Source: Chloroflexota bacterium
GTDB taxonomy: Bacteria > Chloroflexota > Anaerolineae > Promineifilales > Promineifilaceae
Length of the DNA: 64,000 nucleotides
Assembly: GCA_020628815.1 (NCBI GenBank)
Contig: JAHDEN010000003.1
Coordinates: 1 to 64,000 of the forward strand
Direction: 5' to 3'
The position numbers were made by a program, and so were the translations under genes. Shown here one piece after another: positions 53,801-61,410 of this stretch. The notes under the pieces are model-generated. The model was not told the DNA's origin, did not search any database, and saw only the letters and a program-made list of their open reading frames with translations. Within the stretch, counting starts at the first letter, position 1, and each line of letters starts with the position of its first letter.

Positions 53801-54056
53801 ATTGAGCAGAAATCGGCTCAACCGCTTGGCTTATGGGTTGATCAACTACCTGAATAGTTTGGTTAAATTCGGCATTCTCGATGAGCAACCCTATTTCTGC
53901 TTTTAATGCATCATTCTCAGCAAGAGCTGATTTTAACAGGTCGTTTTGATGATCAATCTTTGAAAGTAATTGCACTAGATCAGCTTTTAAAATCGTGCAA
54001 GAAATTTCGTTTTCCGACAGATCGGACTTTGGTGATTTGATATTTTTTGAAGACAT
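50814..54056 (-). CDS. NRPS-like A-T-TE protein with eroded catalytic motifs
   Basis: About 1080 aa from ATG 54056; the frame runs on to a TTG at 54170 but the ATG is preferred. A coiled coil (LVQLLSKIDHQNDLLKSALA) and an acidic linker come first. The adenylation domain (about 175-640) keeps FEELNQQANQMARYLRARGV and LTGDYGRLTADGYLEYLGRK, but the ATP loop is YSSSPIKPVG where active enzymes have YTSGTTGxPKG, and NVTES replaces GPTE. The carrier domain has GGNYIQTYRL, with Tyr735 at the phosphopantetheine Ser. The thioesterase has Ser894 in GYSVGGLIAY, but GDRES puts Arg1044 at the catalytic His. It may be structural, regulatory or a decaying gene. The neighbours are surface-glycan genes. Confidence 0.82.
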   Translation of the reverse strand: MSSKNIKSPKSDLSENEISCTILKADLVQLLSKIDHQNDLLKSALAENDALKAEIGLLIENAEFNQTIQVVDQPISQAVEPISAQLLDLATIKNDEQVEESTPEAESVSEIADADVEHVDVEEEDEEALSTPLAPAKKITNLPFNLKYLAEKEYESYQLSPGDTKAVLNEFNDTDFAVTESLLLHKIFEETAKKHADLPALVYKNQFLTFEELNQQANQMARYLRARGVHQGETIGIAIPHSIDLVVAMIAILKSGCTYILIDPKETNKRLKFITFNADVQAIITLSDQSKKYTALGNSKLKVINLDKEKGEMSEMEASNLDVLFSPITPIHILYSSSPIKPVGVPFYSKTVLNELNWLWNNYPYSLREIACQIASPSRIEFTTEIWAPLLKGITNIMVAEEVVLDPEKFVDFLNEVHVSRIQLPPSVLAMMMNTVPDMGDKLDQIETWFLRGEILHSELIAQFKETIPGKKIINLYNVTESGGIVASFESNIKTDSKGICLGLPIDNVKVYLLDEEGRRVNPGQAGQIAVSSFGTETGYLKNPILTKGYYAEDTLTKGLEGSRTLFLTGDYGRLTADGYLEYLGRKDDQIKYYGNKIDLNDISKVLMKQNEVNEAVISPIYNDVGQLVITSYLLVNDQTYSVQNWRKYLLKQMPEYMVPVQIYQVKSTERGSKSNLNEETMQLFAADIKEAQLERSKAPARDEIEKQLTEIWQKLLNRTDISVNDDFFEVGGNYIQTYRLKNSIHSTFDISVNSDIVYRNSTISDLANLLRESIRFKEKEAAVSNDDFVESFTQKIKVLSKEAVMDKNKVLEIQLGLPDRPKFFCVHGEDGDIAYLRYWLKHLGEQPFYSFQPSSIANGKKEDFKSIEEIATDYIKEMQKLQPRGPYFLGGYSVGGLIAYEMAQQLNRLGETISALILVDTLNPVLSHAGPTLRNRFENLAAAPAAYFNRSLFKKLAEQNFGKGLYNSEVDATQTLISPNFRKVMYEEKLNDLIRKYKIKPYTGSILLITSTESAAALSHASIDRGWKGYALSLKIHEIQGDRESLLKEPNSKKVVQALTAYVKSVSKKTKGKKVAQTA

Positions 54057-54406
54057 AGCAAGTATTGCGGCAAAGGGCACAATCTTTGGATTGATGATGG
54101 TTGTTTCAGTGAAACGATCAATATTCAAATTTGATCGTGTGTCTATGGTGAACAGCAGGATAAAATTCAAAAAAAATTGTTTGATTTGAATTTAGCATCA
54201 GGTCAGTTGATAGGCTTTTGAGTATCAATTTGCCCGATTGATCCTATAACCTTACATTATTTCTCACAGTTTTCAGCCTCCCCGGCCCAAAAGTTTAGTT
54301 AAAAATTTTGATTTTTGTTGAGATATATATCCTAAATGAAAGATTTGTTAGGGGAAATCAGCTTTTTTGCCCTGTTTTTCAGAAAAACCGGCCGCAGCCA
54401 TAACAT
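54057..54406. other. AT-rich gap upstream of the NRPS-like gene
   Basis: 350 bp. It should hold the promoter of the NRPS-like gene. No convincing -35/-10 pair or gene was identified; a TATATAT run lies near 54325. Confidence 0.5.
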
Positions 54407-56140
54407 TTACCGATTAATCCACTCTGGGTCATTTTTAAGTTCATTTGCCAATTTAGAAAGCTCCTGCTCGCCTTGTTCTCCCCACCACCAAACATACGCA
54501 TCAATTTCTCCATCGACCCCCGGAACATCCTTGAGCAACTTAATCGCCTGTGCTTGATCGCCGGTCCAAAGCAGTGCTAAACCGAGATTCTTTTTAATGC
54601 CAAGATGATCGGGTGCAAGAGTGTAGCTTCGTTCAAAATTTTCTTTCGCCTGATTAAAATTCTTGGCCTCGGCCGTAATTAGCCCCAAATGGTAGAAATT
54701 GGGAGCATACTCAGGGTAGGCTGCGATAAGTGCTTGGTATTCAGAGCCAACCTGGGCAAGCTGAGAATTATTTTCTCCACTACTCCATTCATTGGTTGGC
54801 CACTGGCTCAACTGGATTTTTGCCATCTTGATTGATACGAGATTTGATCGTGCCGCAGCACCAAAGCTTCCGAAGACTATGACAGCGAGCAACAGTATGG
54901 CAGTTGAAATGTGAATGGGTAGCAGATCGGTTTTAGCAGCTGGTTTGCTTTTGCTAAACAAAATGGCCGCACCCATGAACAGAAAAGGGGAGCCAAAATC
55001 ACCATAAATCGCATCATCTATAAATCCGTGTAATAGCAAAATGATGACAGATGCGATCGCTGCACCTACTAGATGGTGATCTTCCTCATCCTTTTGAATC
55101 TGCTTGAAACCGATAAATAGTGAGCCAAATAGAAGACCTATTACAGCCAAAAGCCCAAATATGCCCTGCTCTAGCAGTAAATTTAAGTACAGGTTGTGCC
55201 CATAAGTAAAAAGAAGAAACGGAACGGAGACTATATATTGGGAATATAAGCCACCAAATGAGTTTAGCCCGCCACCCATCACCCAAAAGTCGCTAACCAG
55301 GTGCTGGGAGTTTGCATACAGTTCAATGCGAGAGTCTGCGCCGGGAATATTTGCTAAAGGGGAATTGTGAATCCCATCTATAAAATAAATGCAGGAGAAG
55401 CCAATGACAATTGCAGCATAAAAAACGAGTTGCCCTAAAAGCTGTCTGTTTTTGCCGAATAAATTTTGATTTGTGAGCAGGTACCAAATTAATAGGCTCA
55501 CAAAAATGGCTCCAATCGCTCCGCGCGACCCTGAGAGGATTAATCCTGCGCTGACTATAAGCCCGGCCGCGACAATGGCGGTTCGGATGATGGTGCTACT
55601 ACTTTTTTGCCAAGCCAAGACGAGGAATGGGACAAAAATAGCTGAAAGACCAGCCAGTCGGTTTGGTGTGAGCAAGATAGCGGGTTCTAGAATGTTTAGC
55701 TTTGTGAGGGCAAAAACGGCCGTAAAGAATAGTGAGCCTGAGGCCAGACTCCAAATCTCCCAACTTTTTAAGGAGCTGACTTTGCTGAAATAGACAGCAA
55801 TGAGTAACCCTAATGCAAGGTTCAAAAACTTGGGCAAGGCATTTGTGGTCTGGTATGCGGCCCATAACCCTATACTGGCCGTGATCAAAACAATGCCTGA
55901 CCAGAAAATAACCGAGAATCGAATGTCAGAAAGCACTTTGGGTGTGTTAAAGAGAATAAGCGCAATTAGGACCGTCCCCAAACCATAAGCAAGAAGTGGG
56001 TTGGGCCAGACTGACAAAACACAAGCAGTAAGGATTAGAGCTAATGTGAGTAGCCCCTCTAAGATGCTGCTATTTATTCCTTCTTGTTTCAAACTTTTCC
56101 TCGGTGTGATTTTTAATTTAGATCGGCTGGCCTTACCCAT
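54407..56140 (-). CDS. O-antigen ligase-family membrane protein with C-terminal TPR
   Basis: 577 aa, about twelve TM helices in the first 430 residues. The Wzy_C signature is visible: LSGSRGAIGAIFVSLLIWYL, then the large outer loop and YGHNLYLNLLLEQGIFGLLA, whose His and Arg are the residues expected for ligase/polymerase activity. The last 120 residues form TPR-like helices (FYHLGLITAEAKNFNQAKEN, HLGIKKNLGLALLWTGDQAQ). It probably joins or polymerises lipid-linked glycans at the outer face. It lies upstream of the NRPS-like gene on the same strand and is divergent from the GmhB-like gene. Confidence 0.87.
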   Translation of the reverse strand: MGKASRSKLKITPRKSLKQEGINSSILEGLLTLALILTACVLSVWPNPLLAYGLGTVLIALILFNTPKVLSDIRFSVIFWSGIVLITASIGLWAAYQTTNALPKFLNLALGLLIAVYFSKVSSLKSWEIWSLASGSLFFTAVFALTKLNILEPAILLTPNRLAGLSAIFVPFLVLAWQKSSSTIIRTAIVAAGLIVSAGLILSGSRGAIGAIFVSLLIWYLLTNQNLFGKNRQLLGQLVFYAAIVIGFSCIYFIDGIHNSPLANIPGADSRIELYANSQHLVSDFWVMGGGLNSFGGLYSQYIVSVPFLLFTYGHNLYLNLLLEQGIFGLLAVIGLLFGSLFIGFKQIQKDEEDHHLVGAAIASVIILLLHGFIDDAIYGDFGSPFLFMGAAILFSKSKPAAKTDLLPIHISTAILLLAVIVFGSFGAAARSNLVSIKMAKIQLSQWPTNEWSSGENNSQLAQVGSEYQALIAAYPEYAPNFYHLGLITAEAKNFNQAKENFERSYTLAPDHLGIKKNLGLALLWTGDQAQAIKLLKDVPGVDGEIDAYVWWWGEQGEQELSKLANELKNDPEWINR

Positions 56141-56409
56141 ACCCTATTCTGTTATCTTTCTTATTTGCTTACACAAAAGCCAATATGGATACAAAATAGT
56201 ACAGCGGTGCGTATGGTCAAGTAGTATTGAAAACAATTAAACGTTATCCGTTTGGTGTTGTAGGTGGGTCGATGGTACTAAAAATCCCTTAAGTTGAAAC
56301 TTAATAGGTATTGAGCCATCATTCCTAATGTGCTTGACTTGTTATCTATGAGTAAATCACAGGGACTTAGCTGCAAAAACAATCTCTCATTTTAAACTTC
56401 AAAAAATTT

Positions 56410-56973
56410 ATGAAAAGACCTGCCATATTTTTAGATCGGGATGGTGTGATAATTGAAAACAGAGCTGACTATATCCTTTCTTGGGATGATGTTGAAGTTT
56501 TTGATTTTTCCGTTCAGGCTTTAGCCAACTGTGCAGATTCTGAATATTTGTTTGTGATTGTTACAAATCAATCACCTGTGGGGCGTGGCTTGCTTGCGCT
56601 TGAAGACGCCCAATCGATAAATAACCGAGTTGTCCAAATTGTACGAGAGAACGGCGGCCGCATTGATGGAGCATATATTTGCCCACATGCACCAATAGAC
56701 GCCTGTGATTGTCGTAAACCTAACCCGGGCATGTTGCTTCAAGCAGCGGCCGAACATGACATTGATTTAAACCAATCCATAATGATTGGAGATGCCTTAT
56801 CTGATTTAGAGGCTGGTAAGCGAGCCGGTGTTGCACATTGCTTGATGTTGCTGACCGGCCGAGGTGCTGAGCAAGCAAAATTACCAGAGGCAGAATCATA
56901 TAAAGACGTTTTAAAATTTAAAAACCTTCCAGAAGCTTTAAACTGGATTTTCTCTGGGAAATTGAGCAAATAA
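56410..56973 (+). CDS. gmhB: D-glycero-D-manno-heptose-1,7-bisphosphate phosphatase-like HAD protein
   Basis: 187 aa, HAD subfamily IIIA. Nucleophile and acid Asp9/Asp11 in IFLDRDGVI, VTNQSPVGRG (motif II with the heptose-specific NQ/GR loop), the zinc loop Cys91, His93, Cys99, Cys101 (CPHAPIDACDCRKP) and MIGDALSDLEAG (motif III/IV). This zinc loop is diagnostic of GmhB and histidinol-phosphatase relatives. It removes the 7-phosphate during nucleotide-activated heptose synthesis, for glycoprotein or surface glycan use. GmhA/HldE/HldD partners are not in the window. There is no visible ribosome site before the ATG. Confidence 0.85.
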   Translation: MKRPAIFLDRDGVIIENRADYILSWDDVEVFDFSVQALANCADSEYLFVIVTNQSPVGRGLLALEDAQSINNRVVQIVRENGGRIDGAYICPHAPIDACDCRKPNPGMLLQAAAEHDIDLNQSIMIGDALSDLEAGKRAGVAHCLMLLTGRGAEQAKLPEAESYKDVLKFKNLPEALNWIFSGKLSK

Positions 56974-57371
56974 ACACAAATTACGTGAAAAGTCATACCG
57001 TACCACCACTCATGTGTTCATGAAAGAGCGGTTGTAAGGTTGCTATTTTACTTTGATGACGATTTGGTACGGCACTCCCAGATTCCCCCAATCACTTCCC
57101 TAGCTATCAATTAACATAATAGACTCAATGAAAACGAAGCTGATAGCTTCACCACTTCTTTTTAAAGTGCTAAACAAGATTTAAATTCCACATCAAAATT
57201 CCAGCCTTAGCCTTTCAAACCGGTTCAATTTAATTCAAACGTTTAATGTTGAACACACTGGAATGGGATTATTTTCCCTAGTCAATTCAGGCATAGTTGA
57301 TCACACTAGTAAGTGAGAAAAGCTAGCTTGGGAGAAAACTTGTTTAGAATTTGAAAAGCTCGCACCAATAG
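56974..57371. other. 398-bp gap without a gene
   Basis: It contains a GAAGCT-GAT-AGCTTC hairpin (57136-57150) and a weak long-range pair CCGTACCA (56998-57005) / TGGTACGG (57065-57072). It is AT-rich and probably carries the promoter of the acyltransferase gene; no clear box was identified. Confidence 0.5.
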
Positions 57372-58115
57372 ATGAACGAAAATTCCGCAATAAGCCAAAT
57401 CATGCTTTACATGAGCCGCCAGGCGTCTGGTTTCGGCCGGTATGTTTTAGAGCAGACTTTCTTTATCCTTTTCGGATGGATCCCTACCGTTGTTGGTGTT
57501 GGCGTTCGTGGAATCCTATACAAAGCGATTTTAAAAATGGATGGCGTCGCTGCCATCGAAAATAAAGTAAGGCTCCGATTTGCTAGCAACATTACGCTCG
57601 GCAATGGTGTGTATCTTGACCAAAACACCTATCTGCACGCTTGTGCGCACGGGATTTCGATTGGTTCAGAATCAATTGTTATGCACGGGGCGGTTTTGCA
57701 CGTATACAACTTTAGAGATTTACCTAATTCAAAAATTACAATCGGTGAAAACAGCTTGATTGGCGAATACTCAGTGATTCGCGGTCAGGGTGGGGTAGAA
57801 ATTGGTGACCGAGTTTTTACTTCGCCTTTTTCACAGATTATTGCCGTAAATCACATCTTCGATGACCCAAAGCTGTCATTTGTTGAACAGGGGATTACGG
57901 CCGAGGGGATTATCATCGAAGATGATGTCTGGATTGGGGCCAGCGCCATCATTACCGATGGGGTGAAAATTGGGAAGGGATCGGTTGTGGCCGCAGGTGC
58001 TGTCGTTACAAAAGACGTACCACCTTTTACTGTAGTGGCAGGCGTACCTGCTAAAGAAATCAAGAAAATCGATGGGACCTCCCATCCTGTACAAGATAAA
58101 ACTATCTATTACTAA
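57372..58115 (+). CDS. Left-handed beta-helix (hexapeptide) acyltransferase
   Basis: 247 aa. After an N-terminal amphipathic/hydrophobic region ([20 protein letters not shown]) comes a hexapeptide-repeat beta-helix: [56 protein letters not shown] and [39 protein letters not shown], with [14 protein letters not shown] as the closing turn. This is the WcaF/NodL/CysE-like acetyltransferase layout; AVNH contributes the catalytic His. It probably acetylates a surface sugar or its lipid-linked precursor, given the glycan genes on both sides. Confidence 0.88.
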   Translation: MNENSAISQIMLYMSRQASGFGRYVLEQTFFILFGWIPTVVGVGVRGILYKAILKMDGVAAIENKVRLRFASNITLGNGVYLDQNTYLHACAHGISIGSESIVMHGAVLHVYNFRDLPNSKITIGENSLIGEYSVIRGQGGVEIGDRVFTSPFSQIIAVNHIFDDPKLSFVEQGITAEGIIIEDDVWIGASAIITDGVKIGKGSVVAAGAVVTKDVPPFTVVAGVPAKEIKKIDGTSHPVQDKTIYY

Positions 58116-58192
58116 ATAAATATTCGGTTTAGCTTGGTCTAGAAGTAAATCAAGCATGAGAATGAAACATTCCAGACCGGAGGAAATCATAA

Positions 58193-59392
58193 ATGACAAC
58201 TCTATCAATTGTAATTCCCGCATATAACGAAGAAGACGGCATCGAAACAATAGCTACTCGGGTTTTGGCTGTAAAACCAGAACTTGAAAAAGTTGGGGTT
58301 GATGGTCTTGAACTATTAGTAGTCGATGATGGCTCTTCTGATGGTACCGCTAAAATCGCTGACTCGATTAACGGAGTCACACTAATTAAGCACAAAACCA
58401 ATAAAGGGTATGGTGCTGCATTAAAAACCGGCTTTAGCAGTGCAAAAGGGGAATTGGTTGGATTTTTGGATGCTGATGGAACGTATCCTCCAGAATACTT
58501 TCCAACACTTTGTACAGCGGCAATGAACGGCAGTGATCTGGTGATCGGCTCACGTATGGCCGGCGCTGAGACCCAAATGCCAAAAACCCGCCGTGTAGGG
58601 AACATCTTCTTTGCAGGGTTGTTGAGCTTTATCTCAAAACAAAAAGTAACCGACTCAGCTAGTGGGATGCGTGTTTTCAAGAAACAAATCTTGGAGCAAA
58701 TTTACCCACTTCCTGATGGATTGAACCTGACCCCAGTAATGAGCACCCGCGCTATCCATGAAGGGATTCGCATGAAAGAGCTTCCGATTCCTTATAGCGA
58801 ACGATTGGGTGCATCTAAACTAAGCGTTGTTCACGACGGCCGGTTGTTCCTTGAGTCTATGATTTGGACCGCCCTGACCTACAATCCAGTGCGCATTTTA
58901 GGACTTGTGGGGATGCTCGGAATTGTGATCGCACTTGCGATTTTTGGAACCTTGACCGCATTTAGAATGAATGGTGTTACGGAACTGAGTGCTCGCGGTG
59001 TTACAGCAGTAATGGGTGGGATGGTCGCACTGGTTGCCGGAGTAAGTCTCTTCTCCCTAGGTGCAACATTTAACTACTTGACCTCTCTATTCCACAAACG
59101 ACCCATCCGCCAAGGTTTGTTCGGCCGCCCGATGTTGCGCGCGCCACTTGAATCTTACTTCGGCTGGTTAGGCCCAATCACTTTGATTGCTGGACTAGTT
59201 TTGGGTGGGGTTGTCTCATTCTTGACCGCTTCTGGTTCTTGGGATGTTAGCCGCCTCTGGCTCTACCTAGTTGCTAGCGCAATGGCTATCTTGATGGGAG
59301 TTCAGTTTATCGTTTACTGGATCTTGCTCAACGTTCTTTCTGAATTGAGCCAACGCGAAAGTCACATTCAAGACGACCTAACCGTCGACTAA
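58193..59392 (+). CDS. Family 2 glycosyltransferase (dolichol-phosphate mannosyltransferase-like) with TM tail
   Basis: 399 aa. GGAGG at 58178-58182 supports the start. GT-A core: LSIVIPAYNEEDGIETIA, LLVVDDGSSDGTAKI, GYGAALKTGFSSAKGELVGF, DADGTYPPEYF (DxD), VIGSRMAG, DSASGMRVFKK. Four hydrophobic segments follow (around residues 240-265, 270-300, 325-350 and 355-385). DPM1/GtrB-like enzymes load a sugar onto polyprenyl phosphate for later transfer outside; the TM tail suits that. It is co-oriented with the acyltransferase and radical SAM genes. Confidence 0.92.
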   Translation: MTTLSIVIPAYNEEDGIETIATRVLAVKPELEKVGVDGLELLVVDDGSSDGTAKIADSINGVTLIKHKTNKGYGAALKTGFSSAKGELVGFLDADGTYPPEYFPTLCTAAMNGSDLVIGSRMAGAETQMPKTRRVGNIFFAGLLSFISKQKVTDSASGMRVFKKQILEQIYPLPDGLNLTPVMSTRAIHEGIRMKELPIPYSERLGASKLSVVHDGRLFLESMIWTALTYNPVRILGLVGMLGIVIALAIFGTLTAFRMNGVTELSARGVTAVMGGMVALVAGVSLFSLGATFNYLTSLFHKRPIRQGLFGRPMLRAPLESYFGWLGPITLIAGLVLGGVVSFLTASGSWDVSRLWLYLVASAMAILMGVQFIVYWILLNVLSELSQRESHIQDDLTVD

Positions 59393-59415
59393 AACGAAAT
59401 TACTTGAAAATTAAC

Positions 59416-59449
59416 GTTAGAGGGCTAGTTTCTAGACCCTCTAACAATT
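59416..59449 (+). terminator. Hairpin after the GT2 gene
   Basis: GTTAGAGGG (59416-59424) pairs with CCCTCTAAC (59437-59445), with inner CTAG/CTAG. The tail AATTT is only weakly T-rich, so it could be a weak terminator or processing site. Confidence 0.45.
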
Positions 59450-59517
59450 TACTATAGGCACATGCACTGGTGGAATCTGTTCAACCAGTTTTGACTTGAA
59501 ACACAACGGGATTAATT

Positions 59518-61200
59518 ATGACCGAAAAGAAAGATGAAAAACCATTCGATCCGATCAAAGCAAATTTAGGAACACGTAGAGTTCCTAAGCTCCGAATGGC
59601 AAACTTCCCTAACGCGGATGATATTGTCCAACAAGGGTTGCTCGAGGAAGAAAAACGTACCGACAAAATGGTAGACATTATGTTGGTTAACCCACCTACT
59701 CCAGACGGAGAATTGTGGATTCGTACCCAGCACAGAGTCGGCCGTAAAACACGCGAAAACATGGTGTGGCCACAGGTATCATTGGCTCAAATGGCAGCAA
59801 TGTTACACCCAGCTTTCACTGTTAAAGTTGTGGATGCTAATGCTGAGCGTATGGGCTGGCCTGAATTTACGGAGATCCTTGACGAATACAAACCTAAGTA
59901 TTACATGACTCAAGTGACCGCTCCGACCCTTGAAAATGACATGTATGGTTGTTTTCTGGCTAAATCACGTGGAGCGCAAACAATCGCATTTGGAACTCAT
60001 GTAACTCCGATTCCAAAAGAAACGCTGCGACCTTATCCAGCGCTCGATTATGTGATTGTGGGTGAACCTGACCTAACCATTCGCGATTTGTTGGACAATT
60101 TGGAAAACCGTATTGAATTGCGTTCTCCAGAAATCTTAAACTTATTTGAGAAACATGATCCTCAATATGAACCGGCTGTACAAGAAGATGGCACCGTTGA
60201 CATGTTCCGGATTAAAGGTATCGCATGGCGGAAACAAGACGAGATCGTTCTCAATCTAACACGGCCGTTTATCCCTGATTTGGATGATATGCCGATGCCG
60301 ATGCATGAGCTATTGCCACTGCAAAGCTACCGTATGCCGCTGATCAAAGGGCCATTTACGTTTATCGTAACAAGTCGTGGCTGCCCAGCTGGCTGCACCT
60401 ATTGCATTAAGCATGTTAGCTATCAGTTTAGCACCCGCTTACGCTCTCCCAAACTAATCATGGAAGAGCTTTGGGAGCTCAAACGTCAAGGCATCCACAA
60501 TATCCATATGTATGCTGACTTGTTCACCGTAAACCGGGACCAAGTTCTTGAGCTCTGTAATTTGATGATCGAAGAAAAAATCAATATCAAATGGACTTGC
60601 AACAGCCGCGTTGACTATGTTGACGAAGAAATGTTGCAGTTGATGGGTAAAGCTGGAAACTGGCTGATTTCTTGGGGAATTGAAAGCGGTAACGAGCAAA
60701 TTTTACGCAAAGCGCGTAAAGGTGCTTATCCAGACAAAGCTGCACGCGCTCTACAATGGGCTCGCAACGCTGGTATTAAAAACTGGGGTTACTTCATTAT
60801 CGGTTTACCTGGCGAAACAGAAGAGACGATCCAAGATACGATTAAGTTCTCTAAAAAACTTCCACTTGATATCGCACTATTCCATGTAGCGGCACCATAT
60901 CCTGGAACTCCATTCTTCTTCGAGGTGGTGAAGAACGGTTGGTTCAGGGCTGGTACCAAATGGGAACAAGTGGATATGGATAAGGGGACCGTTTTGGATT
61001 ATCCTGAACTCACGGCCGAGCAGCTGCTTTATTGGCAGAAGCGCGCGTTCCGCGAGTGGGCGTTTAGACCAGGACCAATCTTCACCTATCTCAAGATGTT
61101 GATGTCTGACTGGTCAACACTCCGTTCAGCTTGGGAAGTTGGTATTTCTCACTTGAATTGGTCATCAACCGACAGCGGAATGCCCATTTCGAATAACTAA
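59518..61200 (+). CDS. B12-binding-type radical SAM protein
   Basis: 560 aa. Residues about 50-200 form the Rossmann front typical of B12-binding radical SAM enzymes (VDIMLVNPPTPDG, VWPQVSLAQMAAMLHP, VKVVDANAERMG, DYVIVGEPDLTIRDLL); no DxHxxG is seen, as in many members of this class. The [4Fe-4S] motif is SRGCPAGCTYC with Cys289, Cys293 and Cys296. The radical SAM barrel continues with WGIESGNEQILRKARKG and WGYFIIGLPGETEETI. Related enzymes methylate or rearrange lipids, hopanoids, antibiotics or glycan parts. The substrate is unknown; the GT2 and acyltransferase context points to a surface lipid or sugar. Confidence 0.9.
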   Translation: MTEKKDEKPFDPIKANLGTRRVPKLRMANFPNADDIVQQGLLEEEKRTDKMVDIMLVNPPTPDGELWIRTQHRVGRKTRENMVWPQVSLAQMAAMLHPAFTVKVVDANAERMGWPEFTEILDEYKPKYYMTQVTAPTLENDMYGCFLAKSRGAQTIAFGTHVTPIPKETLRPYPALDYVIVGEPDLTIRDLLDNLENRIELRSPEILNLFEKHDPQYEPAVQEDGTVDMFRIKGIAWRKQDEIVLNLTRPFIPDLDDMPMPMHELLPLQSYRMPLIKGPFTFIVTSRGCPAGCTYCIKHVSYQFSTRLRSPKLIMEELWELKRQGIHNIHMYADLFTVNRDQVLELCNLMIEEKINIKWTCNSRVDYVDEEMLQLMGKAGNWLISWGIESGNEQILRKARKGAYPDKAARALQWARNAGIKNWGYFIIGLPGETEETIQDTIKFSKKLPLDIALFHVAAPYPGTPFFFEVVKNGWFRAGTKWEQVDMDKGTVLDYPELTAEQLLYWQKRAFREWAFRPGPIFTYLKMLMSDWSTLRSAWEVGISHLNWSSTDSGMPISNN

Positions 61201-61223
61201 TACCGATAGCTAGATCAAAACAA

Positions 61224-61268
61224 AATGGCAGGTGAGACATTATTTTATAGTGCTCATCTGCCATTATT
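61224..61268 (+). terminator. Terminator-like hairpin after the radical SAM gene
   Basis: AATGGCAGGTGAG (61224-61236) pairs with CTCATCTGCCATT (61253-61265), with one G-U pair, around a 16-base loop, followed by ATTA. The T-tract is short. Confidence 0.6.
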
Positions 61269-61410
61269 AGCTTAATTAGGTTGGAACAATTCTAAAAATC
61301 AATTGAATTTGCACCGGTTAAGGTGTAAAACCACAAGCTTGGGGCGAGTACAACTATTTCCATCTTTCTTTCCATCATCTTCTGACACCAAAATACCTAT
61401 TGAGGTTGAC

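Noticed and set aside
54336-54557. Short + strand frame at the end of the O-antigen ligase gene
   Set aside because: It mostly overlaps the ligase coding region on the other strand and shows no independent features.
59518-61200. Radical SAM protein as partner of the PqqD-like gene (RiPP maturase)
   Set aside because: It has a B12-binding-type front and no SPASM cysteines, lies 17 kb away and is on the other strand within a glycan locus.
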